NCBI GenBank assembly: GCA_034437615.1
Contig: DAOTTW010000084.1
Span: forward strand, 1 to 64,000
From: DAOTTW01 sp034437615
Lineage (GTDB): Bacteria; Chloroflexota; Anaerolineae; Aggregatilineales; Phototrophicaceae
Direction: 5' to 3'
Length of the DNA stretch: 64,000 nucleotides
The translations under genes and the position numbers were made by a program. The notes under the pieces were generated by a model, which saw only the letters and a list, made by a program, of their open reading frames with translations, searched no databases and was not told the origin of the DNA. Shown here piece by piece: positions 1 to 8,401 of the stretch (position 1 is its first letter; each line of letters opens with the position of its first letter).

Positions 1-432
1 CATCATCCGTTGCTTGATCTGGTGAAGCCGTTATTCCACAACGTCTTTGCCATGTGGATGTATTTCCCTGATGAGAAGGCGATCACAGCCCGCGTAGATG
101 TCGAGATGAGCGATACAGGCTGGCTGATTCGCTATGATTATGGGTTGCCTGCTGTGCGTCGTATGTTTATGCGCAGCAAAATGCAGCATACGTTGCTACC
201 GACATTGCGCTTGCTCAAGGCTAAAGGCTGGTTGGCTGATAATTGGCGTGCCTACCTGAAGGCCGGCTTGTTCTGCTGCCCGTTCCTGACGATGAACCTA
301 GCCGACGTGAACCGCTTTGCGCCTAAGATCGCTGCATTGGGTTTGGCGATGGCGATTGAGATGGGCGCGGAAAGCAACGGGCAAAAAAGCCTGATCGACA
401 AGCTGTTAGACGATGTGGCGTTGATGCTGTAG
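1..432 (+). CDS. C-terminal part of an unrecognised protein (5' end outside window)
   Basis: The reading frame is open from the first base of the window and ends at a TAG at 430-432, so only the last ~143 residues are present. The fragment is rich in Met, Leu and aromatic residues, with a run of moderately hydrophobic helices (for example around GLFCCPFLTMNL and LGLAMAIEMGA) but no clear membrane span and no catalytic motif I can name. Its stop lies 2 bp from the hisG stop, so the two genes converge with no room for a terminator. I do not recognise the family; no function is assigned. Confidence 0.6.
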   Translation, partial: HHPLLDLVKPLFHNVFAMWMYFPDEKAITARVDVEMSDTGWLIRYDYGLPAVRRMFMRSKMQHTLLPTLRLLKAKGWLADNWRAYLKAGLFCCPFLTMNLADVNRFAPKIAALGLAMAIEMGAESNGQKSLIDKLLDDVALML

Positions 433-434
433 TG

Positions 435-1469
435 TTAATCTGGATTCGGCAATTCGAGGGTTTGTAACAGCTTGGCGTAGGTCTTGGATTGCTCCATAAA
501 GACGTATTTCAAGGGCAGTGCCATTGCGTGCCTGCCGCCGATTGCCCGCAGATGTTCGATTGCAGGCAATAAGTGCTTATTGCTGATAATTAACGTGACG
601 GTGTGCCATGTGTCGTTAGTTGCCTGCCTGCTGTCATCCGATAAGCTGTAGATTGGTGCAACCGTCGGACCAAGCAAACCGTGCGTATGTGGATTCATGG
701 CGACCTTATCCGCGACACTCTGCGACGTTTCGCCCTTCACATCGACTGTAATCTGGTAGTATTCACGCCCCTGCATCGTCGCGTCCATGTATTCCAGCAT
801 AACACGGGTCGCGTCCAATAAGTCAGGCTGCGTTTGTAGCGCGTCTCGGTTGCCGATTAAACAAGCCTGGGCACGGATAATCGTACCACCACCGATCTGC
901 TTAAGATGATTTTCACGTAGGGTCGTGCCTGTCGCTGTCAGATCAACGATGATGTCGGCGTAGCCTATGGTGGGAGCTACCTCAATCGCGCCTTCCGCCC
1001 GCGCCAGCGTAAAATGATGAATCTGGTGTGCGTGCAGGAATTGACGTGTGGAATGTGTGTAGGTCGTCGCGACGCGCAGATTACGGCCTTTATTCTCGCG
1101 AAAATCGAGCGCGACCTCTGCTAAATCCGCAATATTTTCGACATCAACCCAGGCTTCTGGCACAGCAATCACCAATTCACAGTGACCATAGCCCAATGCG
1201 TCATGTATGACGACGATATTTTCGTCAGGGTGTTCGCGAACGACATCGTAGCCCGTCACGCCCAGTTGTGCAGTGCCGTCTGCCACCTTGTAGACCACAT
1301 CTTTCACACGCTGGAATAATACGTGCATCCCAGGAATGGCACTAATCGCGCCGGTGTATTGTCGTGGATTCGGCTTATGAATTTTCAGGCCACAATCACG
1401 GAAGAAATTATAGGTCGGTTCAGCGATTGCGCCTTTGCTGGGCAAGGCAAGTGTAAATTGCTGCGTCAT
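435..1469 (-). CDS. hisG: ATP phosphoribosyltransferase HisG, long form
   Basis: Catalyses the first step of histidine biosynthesis, condensing ATP and PRPP, in the cytoplasm. The 344-residue protein starts with the typical LALPSKG segment, carries GVTGYD near residue 73, and has the family signature around residues 160-186 (EVAPTIGYADIIVDLTATGT). After the catalytic core about 125 residues remain, including a KGES/T...VADKV segment, PTVAP and an IGG turn near residue 313, which look like the C-terminal allosteric domain of long-form HisG. The ATG (1467-1469) overlaps the TGA of the upstream hisZ-like gene as ATGA, so translation is probably coupled. Short-form HisG normally goes with HisZ; a long form beside a HisZ-like gene is unusual. 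The enzyme assignment is firm; the long-form assignment is likely. Confidence 0.93.
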   Translation of the reverse strand: MTQQFTLALPSKGAIAEPTYNFFRDCGLKIHKPNPRQYTGAISAIPGMHVLFQRVKDVVYKVADGTAQLGVTGYDVVREHPDENIVVIHDALGYGHCELVIAVPEAWVDVENIADLAEVALDFRENKGRNLRVATTYTHSTRQFLHAHQIHHFTLARAEGAIEVAPTIGYADIIVDLTATGTTLRENHLKQIGGGTIIRAQACLIGNRDALQTQPDLLDATRVMLEYMDATMQGREYYQITVDVKGETSQSVADKVAMNPHTHGLLGPTVAPIYSLSDDSRQATNDTWHTVTLIISNKHLLPAIEHLRAIGGRHAMALPLKYVFMEQSKTYAKLLQTLELPNPD

Positions 1470-2827
1470 TCCATTGCTAACCTTTTTATATCGGTGATGA
1501 GCTGGTCTATTGTGTCGAAGGTGTACTGTTTGTTCTGGTAGTAGATTGTATTGCCTTCAATGCGTATATCGGCGCGTGTATCGGCGTCCTGCGGTGTGCT
1601 GCGAACAGGGATGTTATACGCTCGCAAGTAGGTCGCAATGCGGCGGCCTTCGTTGGTATCGGGGGTTGTGATGGCTTGCAACAGTGCTTGTTGATGTGGG
1701 ACCTGTTGCATCAAGGCTTTCATGTAGTAAGCAAATCCGACAGCAGGCTTTGCGGACGTACCACCCACCAGTCGCGTCAATTCATTGTAACGACCACCAC
1801 CCGCCAGCAAACGACCATCTGCACCCCGCACAGCAAAAACTAGCCCTGTGTAGTATTCCCAGTTGCGCACAAGGTTGGGCTGCACAATTATCCTGGATTG
1901 AGGGATGTCATACGCTTCCAAGCGGTCGATTGTGACCTGCCACGATTGCAAGAGTTCTTCTGCGGTGGTGTCATGTGTACCGACGAGTGTGCGAATCTCA
2001 CGAAAAACCTGATCGGCAGGCCCTTGCAGCGTCATCCATTCAGCCAAGAAATCAAGTGCTTCTTGTATCTGCTGGTGTTCCTGAGCGCGTTCGTGCTTTT
2101 GTAGCAGACGGTGTGCGATGTCTTGCCGGGTGCGTCCGCCCATTGTCGTGCCGTATTGTGTCGAATCCAGCAAAATATCTAGCATGTGTTCCGTGTGTGT
2201 ATCCTGGGTACTACCAGATTGGGCCTGTGTTTCTGGCACCTCATAACCGGGCAAAACCTGCTGGATTTGCTGCAAGGCGCTAGCTTTGCCGTTTTGTGGG
2301 TCCAGTAGGTTATCTCGTTGCGCCAGTAATAAGTGATAGGTGCGTGAGTCGATATTGAAGCGGCGGATGAGATGCTGTTGCAGGCCAACATGCCCGGTGA
2401 CAATCTGCCAATCCTCAAAGCCAGCTTTATCGATGCCTGTAGCTGCCATTGCGATAATTTCGGCTTCGGCACTACTACCCGCCAGGCCGATTAATTCTGC
2501 TCCCATACTGCGACTCTGGTAATTGTGGTCCGGTTGGTTAGCGTCATCCTCAAAGATCGTTCCGCTGAACTGCCAGCGCACGGTGTTAGTGTAGTTATTT
2601 TGCACGTAGCGACGCGCAGCAGCAGCAGTGAATTCAGGCCGTAGCGCTAGCAGTTTGCCGTGACGCTCAAACGTAAACAGGCGATCAATGATCTTATCTC
2701 CGGCTCGTGTCAGGAAAATATCAGCCATTTCGATGTGTGGAATGTCGATCAGCTCGTAACCGAATAGCTGCATGTGCTCAATCAATCTGTTTTCGAGTTG
2801 ACGACGTTGGATGCTATCCCAGGGCAT
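1466..2827 (-). CDS. hisZ: HisZ-like ATP phosphoribosyltransferase regulatory subunit (HisRS paralogue)
   Basis: A 453-residue class II aminoacyl-tRNA synthetase-like protein. Visible landmarks are a motif-2-like LALRPEF at ~61-67, the segment FSGTIFEDD where true HisRS has a GxMFRxERP-type motif 2 loop, a HisRS-like NWEYYTG near 323-329, and a motif-3-like region with AGGGRYNEL and AVGFAYY. The motif 2 arginine that contacts ATP in HisRS seems to be missing and RGLDYY reads as RNWEYY, which argues for HisZ, the HisRS-derived partner of HisG, rather than for histidyl-tRNA synthetase. About 60 residues follow the core, longer than a minimal HisZ and possibly a remnant of the anticodon-binding domain. 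It is 5' of hisG with a 4-bp overlap. No strong ribosome binding site is visible. A divergent true hisS cannot be fully excluded. Confidence 0.72.
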   Translation of the reverse strand: MPWDSIQRRQLENRLIEHMQLFGYELIDIPHIEMADIFLTRAGDKIIDRLFTFERHGKLLALRPEFTAAAARRYVQNNYTNTVRWQFSGTIFEDDANQPDHNYQSRSMGAELIGLAGSSAEAEIIAMAATGIDKAGFEDWQIVTGHVGLQQHLIRRFNIDSRTYHLLLAQRDNLLDPQNGKASALQQIQQVLPGYEVPETQAQSGSTQDTHTEHMLDILLDSTQYGTTMGGRTRQDIAHRLLQKHERAQEHQQIQEALDFLAEWMTLQGPADQVFREIRTLVGTHDTTAEELLQSWQVTIDRLEAYDIPQSRIIVQPNLVRNWEYYTGLVFAVRGADGRLLAGGGRYNELTRLVGGTSAKPAVGFAYYMKALMQQVPHQQALLQAITTPDTNEGRRIATYLRAYNIPVRSTPQDADTRADIRIEGNTIYYQNKQYTFDTIDQLITDIKRLAME

Positions 2828-3002
2828 AAAATGTCTCGTTGCATGTGTGGTCTTGGGTTATTTGGCCCATGATGGCCACGATAATGGCGTTATCTTGCCA
2901 GATCATAGCGTGATTTGGACACATGACAATGGGTAGATTTGTGGATGCAAGTGGTCTATGGTTGTGACCTTGTGTTGCTATTTGTTATATGGGCCAATCC
3001 AA

Positions 3003-3626
3003 ATGTCAGAAGGCAGTTATCAGCGCCCGCTTGGGGAGCACCGCACAGAGATTATTGTGGTGAATTCACGCTTTGTCACATCAATCAGTAAGGCCACCAA
3101 CGCCGACGAAGCAAGGGCGTTTATTGCGCGTATACGCGGAGAAATGCCGACAGCCAATCATCATGTGTATGCGTTTCGCGCCGGTTATGGCAACAGCGTC
3201 ACGGAGGGCATGAGCGACGACGGCGAACCGTCTGGCACATCGGGGCCGCCGACGCTGAGCGTGCTACGTGGGGCTGATATTGGCGATATTGTGCTGGTAA
3301 CAACGCGCTTTTTCGGCGGGACGAAGCTGGGCACAGGCGGCTTAGTGCGTGCATACACCCAGGCGGCTCAAACGGCGCTGGAGCGCTTACCAATAGAACT
3401 AAAGCAAGCCAAAGAACAACTCGGCATAGATGTGCCATACGCACTTTATGAGCGCGTCAAGCGCCTGCTAGAGAGCCATAACGCACGCATTGACGATGAA
3501 ATCTTTGCGGGTGATGTCAGCATCATCGCGACGCTATTACAAGCCGATAGCCCTGCTTTTCAGGGCGAATTACAAGAACTATCGGCGGGACGTATCGAAC
3601 CGGTTTTAATGGCGAAGTTCGATTAA
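3003..3626 (+). CDS. yigZ: YigZ/IMPACT family protein
   Basis: A ~207-residue member of the YigZ/IMPACT (UPF0029) family, cytoplasmic proteins tied to translation control and ribosome stress; the exact bacterial role is not settled. Diagnostic segments are SRFVTSIS near residue 22, HHVYAFR near 52, the family signature DDGEPSGTSGPP near 70 and TTRFFGGTKLGTGGLVRAY near 97, followed by the C-terminal ferredoxin-like domain. The frame is open from 2958, but homology begins just after the ATG at 3003 (MSEGSYQRP), which is chosen here; no convincing ribosome binding site precedes either start. The stop overlaps the end of the convergent TPR gene by 4 bp. Confidence 0.85.
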   Translation: MSEGSYQRPLGEHRTEIIVVNSRFVTSISKATNADEARAFIARIRGEMPTANHHVYAFRAGYGNSVTEGMSDDGEPSGTSGPPTLSVLRGADIGDIVLVTTRFFGGTKLGTGGLVRAYTQAAQTALERLPIELKQAKEQLGIDVPYALYERVKRLLESHNARIDDEIFAGDVSIIATLLQADSPAFQGELQELSAGRIEPVLMAKFD

Positions 3627-5716
3627 CGAAGCGAGTTTTCGTCGCCTGCATTTGCATCTGTATCGTCGTCTGCATTTGCATCTTCTGTGGCCATGATGCT
3701 TGCGATACGTGTTTTAACTTGCCATAGGTCCGGGTGTCGAGGTGACAGCGCCTCGGCACGGGTAAGGTAGGCTCTGGCTTCGGTACGGTGACCGCTATCA
3801 AACAGCAGGCTACCTGTTGTCACCAGGAGCAACACGTGATTCGGTGCAATCTGCAAGCCCTGATTGAGATATTGTAACGCAAGCGCTTCTTCATCCACGT
3901 CTAACAACTGCTTGCCCAGCAGCGCCAGCACATTGGGGTCTTCAGGAAATTGCTTCTGGGCATCCAGCAGCAATTGCAAAGCGCCATCTGTATCACCCCA
4001 TGCGTTGTAAGCGCGTGCCAGGATCAGATAAGCCTCGACAAAGTTTGGAACGTCTTCGATGATGCCTTCTAGATATTCCATATCGCGGTTGGCCGGCTTA
4101 TTGCCCGCGTCCACAATCGCCTGAATATCGCTGAAACGCATCTCAAAGTCGGGATCATCTGCGACTAGCATCATGCGTTCAATCTCATTACGCCATTCAC
4201 CCGTTATGTCGTGCTCTAGCGCCTTGTCGAGATGGTCGCGGGCTTCTGCTCCGAGGTCATCTATCAAATAGACCCCTGCTAAATTCGCATGTAAGTCGGC
4301 CCGGTCACTATGTTGCGCGATGACCTTCTCAAATATGTTGATGGCTGGTTCGATTTCGTCCACGTTGTAGAGCGATTCCAGCACGAGATTAACGGCTTCG
4401 CCGGTTTGATCCTGCATGACTAACTGCTCGAAAACTTCCCAGAAGCGTTTGTCATCACGCAGCACCAGCAAGTCAGCCATTGCAGCCAGTGTTGTCACGT
4501 CATCAGGGCGTAATTCGAGCGCTTTTTCGTAGGCAGCGAGCGCTTCCCAGGCCACAACGTCGTCGCCATGTTTATCGGGGTCCGCCAGAACGACCTCTTC
4601 TACTGGCTCTGTGGATTCAGCAGCTTGCACAACATGCGCATACAAGCGATAGAGTGGCGCATTTGTCGCATTTGTTTCAATGGCGGTTTGCAAGCGTTTG
4701 GCTGCTGCATGAGCGCGTCCACTACGCCAATACAGGTCCGATAGCGTGTACCAGGTTAAGGCGTGTTCGGGCTGTTGCTGGCTTGCTGCTTCGAGTAGAC
4801 GATAGGCTTCTTCAGCGTAGCCTAGCCGATACAAGGCATTGCCCAAGACGATAGCGGTTTGGCGGCTGTTCGGGAAATTGGCCATAATCTGATCAGGATA
4901 ATCGACCAGTAATTCGCCAACGACGCTGAATCCCGGTAGCATCGCTCTGGCGGATGCCCTGGCAACAAGCCAAGCAGCAGAATCCGAAGCAAGCTGTAAG
5001 CCGAGGTCCTGCAATTCGTTATGCAAAGCTAGGATGTCGGCGTCGTCCCAGTCTACGCCCCACAGGGTCAGCAGCAGATTGTTCTCCCATTTAAAGGCCG
5101 TCTCGATGAAATCTTTGGTTAGGGCTTCATCGGCGCTTTCGTAGGCTTCGTAGGGCAGGTCGAACTCATTACGTGTCGTCTGGCCGATTGCTTGCATTAC
5201 GCCGCTTGCGAATTCAGGCAATTTTGCAACCAGACCGGCAATAGTAGGGGCTTCGATTGTAGCTTGATGTGGGTCTGCGTCTTCATCGTCGATCAAATCG
5301 TTCTCGTAATAGGCCGTTAGTAACCAGCCAGCATCACGCACTTCTAGTTTGCCCCACATCGCAATATTTTCGTCCAGCACATCTAGGCTCCAATCGTCAA
5401 TATCAAATTGTGATTGGCTGATGTCCCAGGTGTAGCTATCGTCGGGCGTTTCAGCTTCGATGCGCGTGAATAGGCGATAAACACGTGTATTACGGTACTG
5501 GTCCAACAGGTAAGCAAACACGGTCCATAGACCCATCGCTGTTTTTGGCACCGACGCATTAACACAAGGCCACAGGCCAATGCGCAGGCGCGTGCCATCC
5601 CCAATTGTAGTCGCCATACCCTGAATATTGCCCATACTGCCGAAGATTGCACTTGGCAGCATCGTCTGTGTGTTGCGCTGTTCGATTGTCATGAGTTTTT
5701 GTGCAAGTTTTTGCAT
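3623..5716 (-). CDS. Large TPR-repeat protein with unknown N-terminal domain
   Basis: A 697-residue protein without signal peptide. Residues ~1-190 form an acidic alpha/beta region I cannot assign; from ~270 to the end there are tetratricopeptide-type helical repeats (ALYRLGYAEEAYRLLE, LYWRSGRAHAAAKRL, ANLAGVYLIDDLGAEARDHL, LARAYNAWGDTDGALQLL and others), so it is probably a cytoplasmic scaffold. The tail is Asp/Asn/Ala rich. The ATG at 5714-5716 is chosen because GGAGG lies about 10 bases upstream; the frame is open a further 15 codons. It runs the same way as the multi-SH3b gene upstream but is separated from it by a rho-independent terminator, so it probably has its own promoter. Confidence 0.75.
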   Translation of the reverse strand: MQKLAQKLMTIEQRNTQTMLPSAIFGSMGNIQGMATTIGDGTRLRIGLWPCVNASVPKTAMGLWTVFAYLLDQYRNTRVYRLFTRIEAETPDDSYTWDISQSQFDIDDWSLDVLDENIAMWGKLEVRDAGWLLTAYYENDLIDDEDADPHQATIEAPTIAGLVAKLPEFASGVMQAIGQTTRNEFDLPYEAYESADEALTKDFIETAFKWENNLLLTLWGVDWDDADILALHNELQDLGLQLASDSAAWLVARASARAMLPGFSVVGELLVDYPDQIMANFPNSRQTAIVLGNALYRLGYAEEAYRLLEAASQQQPEHALTWYTLSDLYWRSGRAHAAAKRLQTAIETNATNAPLYRLYAHVVQAAESTEPVEEVVLADPDKHGDDVVAWEALAAYEKALELRPDDVTTLAAMADLLVLRDDKRFWEVFEQLVMQDQTGEAVNLVLESLYNVDEIEPAINIFEKVIAQHSDRADLHANLAGVYLIDDLGAEARDHLDKALEHDITGEWRNEIERMMLVADDPDFEMRFSDIQAIVDAGNKPANRDMEYLEGIIEDVPNFVEAYLILARAYNAWGDTDGALQLLLDAQKQFPEDPNVLALLGKQLLDVDEEALALQYLNQGLQIAPNHVLLLVTTGSLLFDSGHRTEARAYLTRAEALSPRHPDLWQVKTRIASIMATEDANADDDTDANAGDENSLR

Positions 5717-5758
5717 AGTGTTACAACCTCCGATGACTGCCACTGGATTAAACAAAAA

Positions 5759-5782
5759 CACCCTGTAGGTGTCTACAGGGTG
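5759..5782 (-). terminator. Rho-independent terminator of the multi-SH3b gene
   Basis: A perfect 10-bp stem (CACCCTGTAG / CTACAGGGTG, 5759-5768 and 5773-5782) with a 4-base loop. Read on the minus strand it is followed at once by TTTTTGTTT, and it sits 25 bp past the stop of the multi-SH3b gene, the classical position and form of an intrinsic terminator. Confidence 0.9.
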
Positions 5783-5806
5783 CCCATTATAGCTGAACGA
5801 GGACGT

Positions 5807-8146
5807 TTAGAAATTGATAATCGGCACTGATGCGTATGCACCCCGAAAGACGACAAACTCAGCGCTCAGCCAGCCACGCCCAACACCAGGGACCTCAACC
5901 AGATACCAGGCACCGTCTGCTGTACGCCCGACGGTAGCTAGCTCCGTACCACCTGGGACCGTTGCGACGACGGAGAAGCCCGCCGATGGACCACTGCGGA
6001 TGTTGAGGTTGCCCGTATTTACAACGACACGATTGCCCGATGCAACCGGAGCAGGCGCAACAGCGCCACCTTGTCCGACGGTGTCGCCTAATGCTGCCGG
6101 GGCAGGCGCAGGCGCGATTGATTGTACGTTGTCGCAGATTGATACCACCTCATCAGGACGTGGCACGGCATCCGCTTTCGCAACCGTGCCGACTGTGCCG
6201 TTTGTCAGCTCAACGATAAATTGGTCGTGGTCTTCACCGACGAGGTAGAATTCGGTGCCTGCATTAAGCGTGAATGCGTCGCGGTTTTCGATGCCATCAA
6301 AGCGGATTGTCGAAGCGTTTGGTACGAGCCAGACGTTATCGGTGCCGCATTCCAACGGACGCAGTTCAACACGACCGACCCAACCGCGACCGATACCGGG
6401 CACATCAACCAGATACCATTTCTGGCCCGTATCATCGGTTGTTTGGTTCAACAGGGGCAAAACGGTGTTGCGGTCTTCCGGTAATGCGGCCTTAATCATC
6501 AAGGAATCATAAGACGGACCCGCGCGTAAGTCCGCACCTAAGATTGAGACACCTGTCACGCTGCGGCCTGTCACAACGTTACCACCACCGGGTTGCGGCA
6601 GTGGGCCGCCACCTTGACCAGCGTTGCCCTGGGTAGCCGCGATGACGCCACCACCGGAATATGCATCGCTGATGATAGGTACACTCGCGAATGACCCTCG
6701 GAAGAGCACGAAGTCGTTATCGACCCAACCCCGACCGAAGCTACCTTCGACCAGCCACCATTCTTCATCAGGTGCCACGCCAATCGCAGCTAGCTCTGTA
6801 CCACCTGGGACCATTGCAACAATGCTAAAGCCTCCACCTGGGCCTAGACGAACGTTGAGGTTGCCCGTGTTGACGACAATGCGATTACCTGTGACAGCGG
6901 GAGCCTGCTCGATGGGCGTTACGCCACCCGAACCGGGAGGCGGTGCACCAACGGAAGCGATCGGTTGTGAATATGCATTGGGGATGACGGGCACACTCGC
7001 GCTTGCGCCTCGGAAGAGCACGAAGTCGTTATCGACCCAACCCCGACCGAAGCTGCCTTCGACCAGCCACCATTCCAGATCACCCGCGACACCTGCTACG
7101 GCAAGTTCTGTACCGCCGCTGGCAACAGCCGCAATCGCATATTGGGCACCGGGTCCACGACGGATATTCAAGTTACCTGTATTGACGACAATGCGATTGC
7201 CTGTGACACGGGTCGGTTGCGCTTGCACAGGTTCTGCGCCGCCACCTTGACCTTCTAGCAGGCCGCTATTGACAGGGGTTACGTCAGTGCAGACCGAGGT
7301 TACCTCGTCTGAGCGCGGCACGGCGTCTGCTTGACTCACGAGGCCGACTGTGCCATCTGTGAGTTCAACAACGAACTGATCGTGATCTTCACCCAGAAGA
7401 TAAAATTCAGTGCCTGCGTCAAGGGTGAAGGACAAGCGATTTTCGATGCCGTCAAAGCGGATCGTTGACGCATTTGGCACGACAAACACGTTATCCGTGC
7501 CGCATTCCAATGCACGTAAATTTGCACCAGATACCCAGCCCGTACCGACATCGGGTAAATTCAGAAGGTACCAGGTTACACCATCAATTGTCGTCGCATC
7601 CAGCAGCGGATAAATCGTGTTCGGACGGGGTGCGAGTGCTGATTTTATCATCAACGCATCGAAAGACGGTGCAGCGCGAAAGTCACCGCCAATAAACTCA
7701 ATGCCTGTCACACGACCACGCGCCGACCCAACGCTAGCACCTGGATTCGTTGCAGCGCCTGGAACGATGCCCGGTGCGGGCGCTGGTGGCGCTTCAAAAT
7801 CGGCCAATGGGACGTTCGAGAAGGTGCCTCGTGGTAGGGTGAACTCGACATTGACCCAACCAACACCTGCGTTCGTGTTGACCTGATACCAAACTGAGTC
7901 GTTAGCGACGCCCAGTACAGGCAATTCTGTGCCGCCGACAACCGTGACTAATACCGAAAACTGTACGCCGGGTCCTGTACGTACATTCAAGAAACTTGCA
8001 TTTGCTACTAAAATGGGCGTGGCAAATGTCGCACGTTGTTCAGCATCTCGTGCAGCGACGGTGCTTACATTTAAAATAGTCGCTGACATGAGCGCAACTA
8101 TCAACGCCATTATTTGGATACGATGACTCATGTGCCCTACTTTCAT
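5807..8146 (-). CDS. Exported multi-SH3b-domain protein
   Basis: A 779-residue protein with a signal peptide (MKVGHMSHRIQIMALIVALM..., cut near AAR-DAE) and six to eight bacterial SH3 modules. These proteins usually bind cell-wall peptides or glycans outside the membrane. Order: a canonical SH3b with LNVRTGPG, a double module (DFRAAPSFDALMIKSAL ... GTEFYLLGEDHDQF), two nearly identical SH3b repeats (LNIRRGPG and LNVRLGPG, each ending WWLVEGSFGRGWVDNDF), a second copy of the double module (DLRAGPSYDSLMIKAAL), and a last SH3b (LNIRSGPS). Gly/Pro/Ala-rich linkers separate them. No enzyme domain is present. The start at 8146 has GAGGGGGG about 8 bases upstream; the frame extends 14 codons further without such a site. 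A sigma-70-like promoter lies ~60 bp upstream and a terminator follows, so it is probably monocistronic. Confidence 0.9.
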   Translation of the reverse strand: MKVGHMSHRIQIMALIVALMSATILNVSTVAARDAEQRATFATPILVANASFLNVRTGPGVQFSVLVTVVGGTELPVLGVANDSVWYQVNTNAGVGWVNVEFTLPRGTFSNVPLADFEAPPAPAPGIVPGAATNPGASVGSARGRVTGIEFIGGDFRAAPSFDALMIKSALAPRPNTIYPLLDATTIDGVTWYLLNLPDVGTGWVSGANLRALECGTDNVFVVPNASTIRFDGIENRLSFTLDAGTEFYLLGEDHDQFVVELTDGTVGLVSQADAVPRSDEVTSVCTDVTPVNSGLLEGQGGGAEPVQAQPTRVTGNRIVVNTGNLNIRRGPGAQYAIAAVASGGTELAVAGVAGDLEWWLVEGSFGRGWVDNDFVLFRGASASVPVIPNAYSQPIASVGAPPPGSGGVTPIEQAPAVTGNRIVVNTGNLNVRLGPGGGFSIVAMVPGGTELAAIGVAPDEEWWLVEGSFGRGWVDNDFVLFRGSFASVPIISDAYSGGGVIAATQGNAGQGGGPLPQPGGGNVVTGRSVTGVSILGADLRAGPSYDSLMIKAALPEDRNTVLPLLNQTTDDTGQKWYLVDVPGIGRGWVGRVELRPLECGTDNVWLVPNASTIRFDGIENRDAFTLNAGTEFYLVGEDHDQFIVELTNGTVGTVAKADAVPRPDEVVSICDNVQSIAPAPAPAALGDTVGQGGAVAPAPVASGNRVVVNTGNLNIRSGPSAGFSVVATVPGGTELATVGRTADGAWYLVEVPGVGRGWLSAEFVVFRGAYASVPIINF
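6696..7075 (-). repeat. Two 68-bp near-identical copies within the multi-SH3b gene
   Basis: 6696-6763 and 7008-7075 match at 67 of 68 positions by eye and lie exactly 312 bp (104 codons) apart. They encode the EGSFGRGWVDNDFVLFRG part of two adjacent SH3b modules. Flanking sequence in the same modules has drifted more, so this is either a recent tandem duplication or a patch kept alike by recombination. Confidence 0.85.
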
Positions 8147-8206
8147 AATGTGTTTCCCCCCTCTTTTTGGGTAGGTGGCTTCTCTCATTAAGACGTTACA
8201 ATCCTA

Positions 8207-8235
8207 AGTATAGAACTATGCGCTTTATACGGCAA
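8207..8235 (-). promoter_or_regulatory. Sigma-70-like promoter of the multi-SH3b gene
   Basis: On the minus strand: TTGCCG (8230-8235), a 17-base spacer, then TATACT (8207-8212), about 60 bp upstream of the chosen start. The -10 matches 5 of 6 and the -35 4 of 6 consensus bases with ideal spacing. Predicted from sequence only. Confidence 0.55.
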
Positions 8236-8401
8236 CTTACATAGGTTCGGCTCGTGCATTGAGTGTGCGTTTGTGAACGTGGGGCGCACGTAGGCTATGC
8301 GGACTGGATACACGAGCTACTCACGCGCATACTCAATGTATCGTAGGATTGTACTAGAATAATAGAGGTATATAACCGTGAGTAAAAATCAGGAGAAGCC
8401 C

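Noticed and set aside
1466..2827. Histidyl-tRNA synthetase (hisS)
   Set aside because: The motif 2 loop and the RGLDYY-type motif differ at key residues and the gene is coupled to hisG, so HisZ fits better; kept as an alternative in the entry.
6624..7250. Open plus-strand frame of 208 codons
   Set aside because: It lies fully antisense to the repeated part of the multi-SH3b gene; its Pro/Ser/Arg composition is what an antisense of Gly/Val-rich repeats gives, and it has no ribosome binding site.
5807..8146. CRISPR or tandem-repeat array in the multi-SH3b region
   Set aside because: The repeats are in frame, 312 bp apart and encode protein modules; there are no short regular spacers.
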